From Firmicutes bacterium ADurb.Bin467 (GTDB lineage: Bacteria > Bacillota > Clostridia > Christensenellales > Aristaeellaceae): DNA of 9,079 bases. How positions within the stretch are numbered: the first letter of the stretch is position 1; each line of letters starts with the position of its first letter. The notes under the pieces are model-generated. The model was not told the origin of the DNA. It was given only the letters and a program-made list of their open reading frames with translations, and made no database searches. The translations under genes and the position numbers were made by a program. Below are positions 1-6,274 of this stretch, piece after piece. Location: the NCBI GenBank assembly GCA_002068815.1, contig MWAC01000056.1, positions 1 to 9,079 on the forward strand. The letters are read 5' to 3'.

Positions 1-1043
1 TCCTCGTTCGCCTGCGGGTCGAACTCATCGTAGATGTTGCCGACGATCTCTTCGAGCAGGTCCTCCATCGTGACGAGCCCGCTCGTGCCGCCGTACTCGT
101 CGACGACGATCGCCATGTGCTGCTTGCGCTTCTGCATCTCGGAAAACAGCACGTCCGCGCGCAGCGTCTCCGGCACGAAGTAGGCCGGGCGGATCAGCTC
201 GCGGATCGACTTTCCGCCCTCGGAGCAGCCGTTGAGCAGGTAGTCGCGCGTCGTCAAAATGCCGATGATGTTGTCGACGTCCTCCTCATAGACCGGGAAG
301 CGCGAGAGCCCGCTCTCGCGGATGATTTTGAGGATTTCGGAAGGCTCCTCCTCGACGTCCAGGCACGTGAAGTCCTTGCGGTGGATCATGCAGTCCTCGG
401 CGGTCATGTTGCTGAACTCGAAGATGTTCTCGATCATCTGCTTCTCGTCGGGTTCGATCTCGCCCTTCTCCTCGCCGATGTCGACCATCGCCAGGATCTC
501 CTGCTCGGTCACGCGCTCGGCGGCGGCGGCCGGGTGGACGTGGAGGACGCGCAGGCAGAGGGCCGCGAGCGCCTTCGAGAGCCCCGTCAGCGGGCGCAGC
601 ATCGTCAGCACGAGGCGCGCGGGCCCGGCCGAAAGGCGCAGCGCCCGCTCCGGCGCGTGCGAAGCGAGGAAGTTCGGCAGAAGCCCCGCGAGCGCCGTGT
701 ACAATGCGCCCGTCGGGATCGCGATGCCGGAGGCCGCGAGCGCCTTCGCGAGCACGCTCGGCCGGATGAAGCCCGAGAGCCACCCCTCGAGGGGATCGAG
801 CAGCCACGCGAGCGCGAGCGCCAGCGCGCCCAGCATCAGAAACCCGAACGCCGAATCCGGGTCGCCGAAGCGGTGCTGCGCGGATTTGACGAGCGGCAGC
901 GCGCGCCTCAAAAGCTCCTCGTCGCCGCGCTCGAACCGGTCCTCATCGATGCGCTGCGAGGCGGCCTCCGCCAGGCGCAGAAGCGCGCCGGCGAGGAACA
1001 GCAATATGAGCACCAGCAGGGAACCTAAGGGGTCGGGGGCCAA
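1..1043 (-). CDS. CNNM/CorC (HlyC)-family membrane protein with CBS pair, 3' end cut by window edge
   Basis: About 347 codons are visible and the frame stays open to the left edge, so the C-terminus is missing. The start is a TTG at 1043, seven bases after a strong AAGGAGGA site (1051-1058). Residues 8-25 form a hydrophobic segment followed by AEAAS. Further hydrophobic stretches lie at about 65-82 and 106-127 (DUF21-like region). A linker with the family's typical [21 protein letters not shown] stretch (190-210) leads into a CBS pair (about 208-330), with [20 protein letters not shown] in the first CBS and [20 protein letters not shown] near the end. Known family members are linked to Mg2+/Co2+ efflux or homeostasis, and CBS domains bind adenine nucleotides. 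Oddity: where the family usually has GE(L/I)xPK, this protein reads GLLPNFLA (120-127), so the conserved Glu and Lys are absent. The family call is firm; transport activity is uncertain. The C-terminal CorC/HlyC domain would lie outside the window. Confidence 0.9.
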   Translation of the reverse strand, partial: MAPDPLGSLLVLILLFLAGALLRLAEAASQRIDEDRFERGDEELLRRALPLVKSAQHRFGDPDSAFGFLMLGALALALAWLLDPLEGWLSGFIRPSVLAKALAASGIAIPTGALYTALAGLLPNFLASHAPERALRLSAGPARLVLTMLRPLTGLSKALAALCLRVLHVHPAAAAERVTEQEILAMVDIGEEKGEIEPDEKQMIENIFEFSNMTAEDCMIHRKDFTCLDVEEEPSEILKIIRESGLSRFPVYEEDVDNIIGILTTRDYLLNGCSEGGKSIRELIRPAYFVPETLRADVLFSEMQKRKQHMAIVVDEYGGTSGLVTMEDLLEEIVGNIYDEFDPQANE

Positions 1044-1086
1044 GCCGTATTCCTCCTTGAACGTTCAGGGACGCCGACATATCCTT

Positions 1087-1095
1087 ATTATACCA
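1087..1095 (-). promoter_or_regulatory. Extended -10 promoter of the CNNM/CorC gene
   Basis: On the minus strand this reads TGGTATAAT, a perfect -10 box (1087-1092) with the TGn extension. No good -35 hexamer is found 16-18 bases upstream, as is common for extended -10 promoters. The predicted transcript starts near 1080, giving a leader of about 37 bases before the TTG start at 1043. Confidence 0.7.
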
Positions 1096-1149
1096 TATTC
1101 CGCCGGGAAAACATCGCAGAATTGTAAAGGTTTGTTGACATCCTCTCTG

Positions 1150-1190
1150 AAAAACGAAGGCCGCCTGCCTCGGAGAGAGGCGCGGCGGCC
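1150..1190 (-). terminator. Intrinsic terminator after the lysozyme gene
   Basis: Read on the minus strand, GGCCGCC (1190-1184) pairs perfectly with GGCGGCC (1165-1159). An inner GCCTC/GAGGC stem (1181-1177 with 1171-1167) has a five-base loop. The stem is followed by TTCGTTTTT. It begins 14 bases after the lysozyme stop codon and ends about 55 bases before the CNNM -10 box, so it separates the two genes. Confidence 0.88.
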
Positions 1191-1203
1191 CTTGCCGTAT
1201 TCG

Positions 1204-2463
1204 TCACGCGTATTTCGGCCAATACGTGTCCCGGGCGGCGTTGCCGCGCTTGACGGACACGCTGGCGCGGTTTGCGGGCACCTCGAAGTTGTAGCACCAG
1301 TAGTACCCCGCGTCGTACGCGCCGCCGGCGGAGTTCTCGACGCCGCGCATATGCGAAAGCGTCTTCGTGTAGTGGTTCTTGAGCTCGTACTCGAGGAAGA
1401 ACAGTTGCGCGAGCAGCGTCGTGTAGTCGTAGCCCTTGCCCGCGCAGTAGCTCTTGAGCCGCGTGAAGCGGCCGCCCGTCCACTGGCAGATGCCGTAGGA
1501 GTTTCCGCCCGCATTGTATGCCGTCGGGCGGAAGGACGACTCGCTACGGATGTTCGAGAGGATTCCGCAGGCGGCCGCGGCGTTGAGCCCCATCTCCTTC
1601 GTCAGGAACAGGAAGATGATCTCCTCGTTCGAGTACTTGCCGCTGCCGATCGCGTCCTCGATCGTGGGCTTCGGGGTCGGCGCCGGCGTGGGCTTCGGGG
1701 TGGGCGTCGGCGCGGGGGTCGGAGCCGGGGTCGGCGCGGGGGTCGGGTCCTCGTCGGCCTTGCGCTCGAGCCCGGAGCGCAGGCTGAATCCGTACTTCCC
1801 GTTGTTTTCGAGGCAGGCCCACGTGTCGTCGTAGGCGCGCACCGAGACCGACGCGCCCTTTTGAAGCGTCGCGAGCTTCTTCGACGACGAGGCCGCGCTC
1901 TTGTGGACGGCGAGACTGTCGGCGACGACGATCGCCTGAAAGCTCTCGACGACGTAGTTTCCGGAGGGCGCCTCGGTCTCTTCGGGCTCGTCCGGCTCCT
2001 CGGCGCTCCCGCCGGGGCCGACAAGGTCGCTTTTGTTCACATAGCCGATATAGCCGTTCAGCTCGATCATCGCGCAGCTTCCCGCGGTCGCGAGCAGCGT
2101 GACCTCGGTGCCCTTCTTGATGGGCGCCGAGCGGCTGCCCGTGCTCGGCTTCTCGTAGACGCGGGTCGCCTTCGCGACAGTGGCCTTCTCCGCGTCGCCG
2201 CCGACGGCCTTGAGGTCCGAGGCCGCCGCGTAGCCGGTCTTTCCCCGGCAGGCGATCTTCGCGGCGCCGTTCGCGCTCGAGCGCACGACGACGACGGCGT
2301 TCTTCGGGAGCGAGCCGATCCTCTTCTCGAGCCCGCTGTCGGAGTAAACCCCCGCAGAGCCCGAGGACACATAGGCGGCGTAGTCCGCATACGCGAACGG
2401 GGCCGCGGCCAGCGCGACGATCAAGAGAAGCGCCGTGCGCCGAATCCATTTTCGCAATTGCAT
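1204..2463 (-). CDS. Secreted SH3-repeat protein with C-terminal phage-tail-type lysozyme domain
   Basis: A 419-residue exported cell-wall hydrolase. Residues 1-26 are a signal peptide (RKWIRR, hydrophobic core, AYA|D cleavage likely). Three SH3-like repeats follow at about 27-87, 94-149 and 172-235; the last two each have a short hydrophobic strand and a G-Y/F-x-turn typical of bacterial SH3 domains, which usually bind wall peptides. Residues 240-267 are a Pro-Thr linker. Residues 270-419 match the phage tail lysozyme family (Phage_lysozyme2): GILSNIRSESSFRPTAYN and SYGICQWTGG are its signatures, and E308 in NIRSES is the likely catalytic acid. The expected reaction is cleavage of the glycan strand of peptidoglycan. 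The start ATG follows GAAAGGAGAC. The gene has its own promoter and terminator. No phage genes are adjacent, so a host wall-remodelling role is more likely than prophage lysis. SH3 boundaries are approximate. Confidence 0.9.
   Translation of the reverse strand: MQLRKWIRRTALLLIVALAAAPFAYADYAAYVSSGSAGVYSDSGLEKRIGSLPKNAVVVVRSSANGAAKIACRGKTGYAAASDLKAVGGDAEKATVAKATRVYEKPSTGSRSAPIKKGTEVTLLATAGSCAMIELNGYIGYVNKSDLVGPGGSAEEPDEPEETEAPSGNYVVESFQAIVVADSLAVHKSAASSSKKLATLQKGASVSVRAYDDTWACLENNGKYGFSLRSGLERKADEDPTPAPTPAPTPAPTPTPKPTPAPTPKPTIEDAIGSGKYSNEEIIFLFLTKEMGLNAAAACGILSNIRSESSFRPTAYNAGGNSYGICQWTGGRFTRLKSYCAGKGYDYTTLLAQLFFLEYELKNHYTKTLSHMRGVENSAGGAYDAGYYWCYNFEVPANRASVSVKRGNAARDTYWPKYA
1672..1743 (-). repeat. 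GC-rich repeat coding the Pro-Thr linker of the lysozyme
   Basis: Degenerate 6- and 12-base repeats (plus strand: ggcgtcgg, gcgggggtcgg and variants) encode PTPAPTP-type units. The block at 1703-1722 is identical over 20 bases to one in the linker of the first L,D-transpeptidase at 7059-7078. It is coding repeat, not a mobile element. Confidence 0.75.
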
Positions 2464-2535
2464 AGAAGTCTCCTTTCAAACGGCCGATCGTCATAAATAT
2501 GCTGAAAATATTGCAAGGTTCGTGAATATATTACG

Positions 2536-2550
2536 AATTGTATCACAATT
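2536..2550. promoter_or_regulatory. Perfect dyad AATTGT-ATC-ACAATT over the lysozyme -10 box
   Basis: Two six-base arms (2536-2541 and 2545-2550) are exact inverted repeats around a three-base centre and cover the -10 hexamer at 2537-2542. This position would suit a repressor operator. The AATTGT arms resemble those of the lac operator, but the spacing is shorter, so no particular regulator family can be named. An imperfect dyad (cgtgaatatattacg, 2521-2535) directly follows at the expected transcription start. Confidence 0.45.
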
Positions 2551-2565
2551 GAAACACATTGTCAA
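2537..2565 (-). promoter_or_regulatory. SigA-type promoter of the lysozyme gene
   Basis: On the minus strand: TTGACA (2565-2560), a 17-base spacer, then TACAAT (2542-2537), with a TGn extension before the -10. This is a near-consensus vegetative promoter. Transcription should start near 2530, leaving a leader of about 67 bases that ends in the AAAGGAGA ribosome binding site. I see no recognisable riboswitch in the leader. Confidence 0.85.
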
Positions 2566-2584
2566 CAACTGGATGGAAGACAAC

Positions 2585-2628
2585 AAAAAAACGGCCCCGC
2601 CGGAGGATGCACGCCTCGGGCGGAGCCG
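2585..2628 (-). terminator. Intrinsic terminator after the isomerase gene
   Basis: Minus strand: CGGCTCCGCC (2628-2619) pairs with GGCGGGGCCG (2601-2592), with one U-G wobble in ten pairs, and an inner GAGG/CCTC stem. Seven T residues follow (2591-2585). It ends about 20 bases before the -35 of the lysozyme promoter, insulating that gene from the isomerase transcript. Confidence 0.9.
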
Positions 2629-2651
2629 GAAACCGGGATTTTCTTCGGCGT

Positions 2652-4139
2652 TTACTTGAACGGATTCTCCTCGGGATAGAGCACGCCCGCGGGCTGGTTG
2701 TAGCCGATCTTCTCGATGCCGAGCATCTTGAAAACGGAGAAGATCGCCTTGCCGTGGTGGCCGAACGCGACCGCGCCGTGGTGCGGGAAGCCGCCGCCGA
2801 TGAGCACATGGCGGTAGAAGCGGTTCATCTCGCGGATGCCGAACACGCCGATGCCGCCGAAGGACTCCGTCGGAACCGGCAGCACCTCGCCCTCGGCGAT
2901 GTAGGAGACGAGAAGGCTATCCTTGTTCGCCTGCAGCCGGTAGAACGTGATCGGGCCGGGGGCGATGTCGCCCTCGAGCGTTCCGCGCGTGATGTCCGGC
3001 TCGCCGCCGCCCTCGAGGCCGCGGTTCATGATCAGCTGGTACTTCATCTCGCCCTTCGTGAGGCGGCAGATCGGGGTGTTTCCGCAGTGGAAGCCCATGA
3101 ACGTCTCGTTGTGGCGGTAGTCGTACACGCCCGCGATCGACGCCTTGTACATGTCGGCGGGCACGGTGTTGTTGATGTCGAGCAGCGTCACCGGCTCGCA
3201 GCTGACGCACGTTCCGATGTACTCCGACAGCGCGCCGTAGATGTCGACCTCGCACGCGACCGGGATGCCCATCGAGGTCAGCCGCGAGTTCACGTAGCAG
3301 GGCACGAAGCCGAACGCCGACTCAAACGCGGGCCAGCACTTGTTCGCCATCGCGACGTACTTCGCCGCCCCCTTGTTCGCCTCGATCCAGTCCAAGAGCG
3401 TCAGCTCGAACTGCGCGAGCTTCGGAAGAATCCCGGGCATCTTGTTGCCCGCGCCGAGCTCCTCCTCCATCTCGCGGATCTTGTCCGGGATGCGCGGGTC
3501 CCTGTCGTGCGAGCGGAACGCCATCAGAAGGTCGAGCTCCGAGTTCTCCTGCACGTTGATGCCGAGCTTGAAAAGCGGCGCGACCGGCGCGTTGCACGCG
3601 AGGAAGTCGAACGGGCGCGGGCCGAACGTGATGATCTTCAGGTCCCTGAGGCCCAAGAGGGCGCGCGCGACCGGCAGGAACTCGAGCACCATGTCCGCGC
3701 ACTCCTCGGCGGTGCCGACCGGGTACTCGGGGATGTAGGCGTCGATTCCGTTGAGCTTCAGGTTGTAGCTGGCGTTCAGCATGCCGCAGAACGCGTCGCC
3801 GCGCTCGCTCGAGAGCACCTCGACGTTCTCCTCGGCCGCGGCTAAGTACATCACGGGTCCGCCGAACTTCTTCGCGATCAGCGTCTCCGGCCCCTCGGGG
3901 CCGAAGTTTCCGAGGAACACGACGAGCGCGTTGATGCCGGCCGACGCGATGTCCTCGCAGGCGTCCAAGACGTTTGCGTCGATGCCGCCCTCGATGATGA
4001 CCTCGCTCTCGTAGATGTCGACGCCGCGCGAGCGCACGGCCTCGACGAGCGCCCTGCGGCGCCGCTCGCTCAAGGTGATGGGGAAGCAGTCGCGGCTGAC
4101 GGCCACGACGCCCAGTTTGACTTCGGGAACGTTGAACAT
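2652..4139 (-). CDS. L-fucose/L-arabinose isomerase-family protein
   Basis: A 495-residue cytoplasmic protein. The start is the ATG at 4139, seven bases after GGAGG (4147-4151). An in-frame ATG at 4202 overlaps the promoter -35 and is rejected. The fold expected is that of the ketol isomerases of the FucI/AraA superfamily, which interconvert an aldose and a ketose using Mn2+. Candidate metal ligands are E297 in PVACEVDIYGALSEYI, D321 in LLDINN, and H453 or H454 in GGFPHHG. The 24-residue gap between E297 and D321 equals that recalled for E. coli FucI (Glu337, Asp361). H351 in GFHCGNTP may also sit in the active site. It is shorter than E. coli FucI (about 590 residues). The substrate cannot be read from sequence: no kinase, aldolase or transporter lies nearby, and family members act on several sugars. 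It is a single-gene unit with its own promoter and terminator. Confidence 0.88.
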   Translation of the reverse strand: MFNVPEVKLGVVAVSRDCFPITLSERRRRALVEAVRSRGVDIYESEVIIEGGIDANVLDACEDIASAGINALVVFLGNFGPEGPETLIAKKFGGPVMYLAAAEENVEVLSSERGDAFCGMLNASYNLKLNGIDAYIPEYPVGTAEECADMVLEFLPVARALLGLRDLKIITFGPRPFDFLACNAPVAPLFKLGINVQENSELDLLMAFRSHDRDPRIPDKIREMEEELGAGNKMPGILPKLAQFELTLLDWIEANKGAAKYVAMANKCWPAFESAFGFVPCYVNSRLTSMGIPVACEVDIYGALSEYIGTCVSCEPVTLLDINNTVPADMYKASIAGVYDYRHNETFMGFHCGNTPICRLTKGEMKYQLIMNRGLEGGGEPDITRGTLEGDIAPGPITFYRLQANKDSLLVSYIAEGEVLPVPTESFGGIGVFGIREMNRFYRHVLIGGGFPHHGAVAFGHHGKAIFSVFKMLGIEKIGYNQPAGVLYPEENPFK

Positions 4140-4173
4140 GTTCTTTCCTCCAATACATGCAGTGGTTGAGACT

Positions 4174-4202
4174 ATTATCCTAAATTTTCGCGGAAGTGTC
4201 AA
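4174..4202 (-). promoter_or_regulatory. SigA-type promoter of the isomerase gene
   Basis: Minus strand: TTGACA (4202-4197), a 17-base spacer, GATAAT (4179-4174). The start site should be near 4167, giving a leader of about 28 bases. The -35 overlaps an in-frame ATG at 4202, which supports the downstream start codon at 4139. Confidence 0.85.
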
Positions 4203-4215
4203 GGAATTAATTTCC
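4203..4215. promoter_or_regulatory. Imperfect dyad GGAATTAATTTCC next to the isomerase -35
   Basis: A 13-base near-palindrome (one mismatched pair around the centre) directly upstream of the -35 hexamer at 4197-4202. It lies between the divergent isomerase and acyltransferase-like promoters. It could bind a regulator, but AT-rich palindromes of this size also arise by chance. Confidence 0.3.
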
Positions 4216-4294
4216 GAAAAAACGTCGAACTATTTCTGGCAGATGCGGCCCAAATGGACTTGTATTCCGGGCGAAAGTGTGGTAAAAAGGATAG

Positions 4295-4300
4295 TATAAT
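4295..4300 (+). promoter_or_regulatory. -10 box of the acyltransferase-like gene
   Basis: A perfect TATAAT lies 22 bases before the ATG at 4323. No clear -35 is present at the right distance. TTGTAT at 4260-4265 would need a different -10 (TAAAAA, 4283-4288, 17-base spacer). The promoter is probably weak or activator-dependent, and it lies downstream of the ATG at 4254, arguing against that start. Confidence 0.55.
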
Positions 4301-4322
4301 AAAACGCAAAAGAAGGGATGCT

Positions 4323-5162
4323 ATGTTCGGCTATCGCCCCGACGGACATCCGATTCCGGAATACGTCGATCCGATCGTGAAATTCACGCCGTATATCATG
4401 ACCACGCGCAACGACGCGCAGAATTTCGTCACCTATCCGCTCGAGTACAAGCCTCTGGCGGACTATATCCGCGAGCACCGCGACGCCGAGGAGCCGATCA
4501 GCTTCATGACGATTTTGATCGCGGCGTACGTGCGCGCGGTGCGCAAGCACCCGGTCCTGAACCGCTTCGTCGTCGGAAAGCACCTCTACGAGCACTCGGA
4601 CATCACCGTCTCCTACATCGTCCTTCGCGAGATGCCGGACGGCCGGTACGACGAGGCGGCGATCAAGATGCACTTTTCGCCGGACGACACGCTTAACACG
4701 GTCGCGAAGAAGATCAACGAGCAGGTGCGCCTCGCGCGCGAGCCGGGGAACGAAAACGGCGCCGTCAAAATCGCAAACACGTTTTTGAAGATACCGCTCC
4801 TGCCCGGGCTCGTGGTCTGGATACTCAAGGCGATGGACAAGTTCGGGCTGCTTCCGAAGTCATTGATCGAGGTGTCGCCGTTCCACTGCTCGCTGTTTGT
4901 GACGAACATGATGTCGATCAACATGCCGGTGATCTACCACCACCTGTACAACTTCGGCACCTGCTCGCTGTTCGCGTCGCTGGGCCGCCCGGAGCGCGTC
5001 GTCACCGCGAACAAGGAGGGCAAGGCCAGCCGCCAGCTGACGATCCCGATGAGCGTCGTCTCCGACGAGCGCGTCTGCGGCGGCGCGGAGTACGCGCAGG
5101 CGATGTACGCGGCGCTGAAGTACATGATGAACCCCGCGGCGCTCGAGACGCTCGACGACTGA
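4323..5162 (+). CDS. Stand-alone E2/CAT-fold acyltransferase-like protein with altered catalytic motif
   Basis: A 279-residue protein resembling the catalytic domain of 2-oxoacid dehydrogenase E2 subunits and chloramphenicol acetyltransferases. The start ATG at 4323 follows AGAAGGG by five bases. An upstream in-frame ATG (4254) precedes the -10 box and is rejected. There is no lipoyl or E1/E3-binding domain, and no E1 or E3 gene is nearby. Family-like features are the N-terminal PYIMTTRNDAQNF, the helix MTILIAAYVRAVRKHPVLNRF, and SPFHCSLFVTNMMSINMPVI followed by HHLYNFGTCSLF. In the C-terminal catalytic motif, normally DHRxxDG or HxxxDG, this protein has DERVCGG (248-254): Glu249 replaces the catalytic His and Gly253 the Asp. 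Residues 155-172 are strongly hydrophobic and could form a membrane-contacting or oligomer surface. It probably keeps the fold, but standard acyl transfer chemistry is doubtful. It converges with the LysR gene. Confidence 0.78.
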   Translation: MFGYRPDGHPIPEYVDPIVKFTPYIMTTRNDAQNFVTYPLEYKPLADYIREHRDAEEPISFMTILIAAYVRAVRKHPVLNRFVVGKHLYEHSDITVSYIVLREMPDGRYDEAAIKMHFSPDDTLNTVAKKINEQVRLAREPGNENGAVKIANTFLKIPLLPGLVVWILKAMDKFGLLPKSLIEVSPFHCSLFVTNMMSINMPVIYHHLYNFGTCSLFASLGRPERVVTANKEGKASRQLTIPMSVVSDERVCGGAEYAQAMYAALKYMMNPAALETLDD

Positions 5163-5171
5163 AAAGGGCGC

Positions 5172-5216
5172 AAAAAATCCCGGGTGCGGAGAAAATCCCG
5201 CGTCCGGGTTTTTGTT
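5172..5216. terminator. Bidirectional intrinsic terminator between the acyltransferase-like and LysR genes
   Basis: Plus strand: CCCGG (5179-5183) pairs with CCGGG (5204-5208), and GCGG (5186-5189) with CCGC (5198-5201). TTTTTGTTT follows on the right and AAAAAA (5172-5177) lies on the left, so each strand has a T tract after the stem. It fits between two convergent genes and overlaps neither coding region. Confidence 0.88.
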
Positions 5217-5219
5217 TGG

Positions 5220-6158
5220 TCAGATCGATCGATTCCCGAACGCGATGTCGTTCCGGGCGTCGAACAGCTTGTCGATGAACAGCCGGTCGTACTCGGTCAG
5301 GTTGTAGCGGCGGGGGTAGATGAGCACGTCCCGGTAGCGGCGGTTCGAAGCGCACTTCCTTTCGACGAGGCCCCACGGCTCGAGGATCGACGGCGGCTCC
5401 GGCGACGACCACATGTAGGTGCCGGGGATGCGATTCAAAAATTCAAACTGCGCCGCGCGCTCGTAGATCAGTATGCGGCGGCTCTCGCAGTCGCCGGGGC
5501 GGTGCGGCGTGCGCGGGATCGCGGAGAGGTGCGGCACCGTCTTGTCGCCGTGCGTCAGCTCGATGTAGTTCTCCAGCCGCGCCGGGTCGAGCGGGTCGAG
5601 GTCCGCGAGCGGGTGCTTTTTCGACATCAGCACCGTGTAGTTGTACTCCCAGACCTGCTCGAAGCGCAGCTCCTTTTCGTCGAGGAAGTCCAGAAAGTGC
5701 GCCTCGTGCTGCACGCGGTAGCGTATGATGCCGAGCCGGAACCGGCCGGAGAGCACGTTGTTGACGGTCTGCACCGAGTTCGTCTCCTTGATGCTCAAGA
5801 GCATCTCGCCCTCGAGGTCGAGCGCGGAGATGAACCGCGAGACGCCGTCGGCGATGTAGCTGCCGCGCGGCATCGACAGGCTGAACCGCTGCATGCGGTC
5901 CTGCTCGTCGCTCTTGAGCGCCTCCATCTGGTCAACCTGCATCAGCACGCCGCGCGCGAGCTTCAAAAACTCCTCGCCCTTCGGCGTGGGCACGACGCCG
6001 CGCGACGTGCGCTCGAAGATCGGAAAGCCGAGGCCCTCCTCGAGCTCGCGGATCGCCTTGCTGAGGTTCGGCTGCGCCATGTACAGGTTTTCCGCCGCCT
6101 GCGAGATCGAGCCCGTGCGCTCGACCTCGATCGCGTATTTGAATTGTATCGTATTCAT
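5220..6158 (-). CDS. LysR-family transcriptional regulator
   Basis: A 312-residue DNA-binding regulator. Residues 1-65 are the winged helix-turn-helix, with the family-typical run of small residues and helices TGSISQAAENLYMAQPNLSK followed by AIRELEEGLGFPIFERTSRG and TPKGEEFL. A linker helix runs to about 90. The ligand-binding domain begins near FSLSMPRGSYIADGV and runs to the end; LSGRFRLGIIRY and VLMSKKHPLADLD are typical of it. The start ATG at 6158 has only a weak site (GGGGG, about five bases upstream), so expression may be low. The reading frame stays open upstream through the transpeptidase gene, but the promoter at 6183-6211 fixes the real start. No gene is divergent from it, so its target and ligand cannot be inferred. 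Neighbours are a convergent acyltransferase-like gene and an upstream transpeptidase on the same strand. Confidence 0.92.
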   Translation of the reverse strand: MNTIQFKYAIEVERTGSISQAAENLYMAQPNLSKAIRELEEGLGFPIFERTSRGVVPTPKGEEFLKLARGVLMQVDQMEALKSDEQDRMQRFSLSMPRGSYIADGVSRFISALDLEGEMLLSIKETNSVQTVNNVLSGRFRLGIIRYRVQHEAHFLDFLDEKELRFEQVWEYNYTVLMSKKHPLADLDPLDPARLENYIELTHGDKTVPHLSAIPRTPHRPGDCESRRILIYERAAQFEFLNRIPGTYMWSSPEPPSILEPWGLVERKCASNRRYRDVLIYPRRYNLTEYDRLFIDKLFDARNDIAFGNRSI

Positions 6159-6182
6159 CGCGGCCCCCGTTTCTCTTGATCC

Positions 6183-6211
6183 ATTATACTCCGGCGGCGC
6201 CCGGGGGTCAA
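6183..6211 (-). promoter_or_regulatory. SigA-type promoter of the LysR gene
   Basis: Minus strand: TTGACC (6211-6206), a 17-base GC-rich spacer, TATAAT (6188-6183). Transcription should start near 6176, giving an untranslated leader of about 18 bases. Confidence 0.8.
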
Positions 6212-6219
6212 CCGCCATG

Positions 6220-6255
6220 AAAAGCGGGCGGGAGCGGCGCCCGCCGTCCCCGCCC
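6220..6255 (-). terminator. Intrinsic terminator after the first L,D-transpeptidase gene
   Basis: Minus strand: GGGCGGG (6255-6249) pairs perfectly with CCCGCCC (6232-6226), with an inner CGGC/GCCG stem and a four-base loop. The T tract is short (GCTTTT). It ends 8 bases before the LysR -35, so some read-through into LysR is possible. Confidence 0.7.
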
Positions 6256-6274
6256 TGCGTGTTGCGCCCGTCCG

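Noticed and set aside
1135..1140. TTGACA on the plus strand
   Set aside because: No -10 box lies 16-18 bases downstream and there is no plus-strand gene to serve.
1204..2463. Prophage lysis module
   Set aside because: No holin, tail, capsid, integrase or other phage gene is present, and the protein has a signal peptide and host-style linker.
322..2496. Long plus-strand open frame across the CNNM and lysozyme genes
   Set aside because: It crosses two well-supported genes and an intergenic gap with promoter and terminator, and its translation is low-complexity Arg/Ala/Ser-rich; long antisense frames are expected in GC-rich DNA.
2536..2550. A true lac operator
   Set aside because: The arms match but the centre is three bases rather than about nine, and no LacI-type gene is in the window.
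4137..4202. Upstream ATG at 4202 as the isomerase start
   Set aside because: It overlaps the -35 hexamer, lies upstream of the predicted transcript start and has no ribosome binding site; the ATG at 4139 has a strong one.
4254..4322. Upstream ATG at 4254 as the acyltransferase-like start
   Set aside because: It precedes the TATAAT at 4295-4300, encodes a Lys/Arg-rich stretch unlike the family, and has no ribosome binding site.
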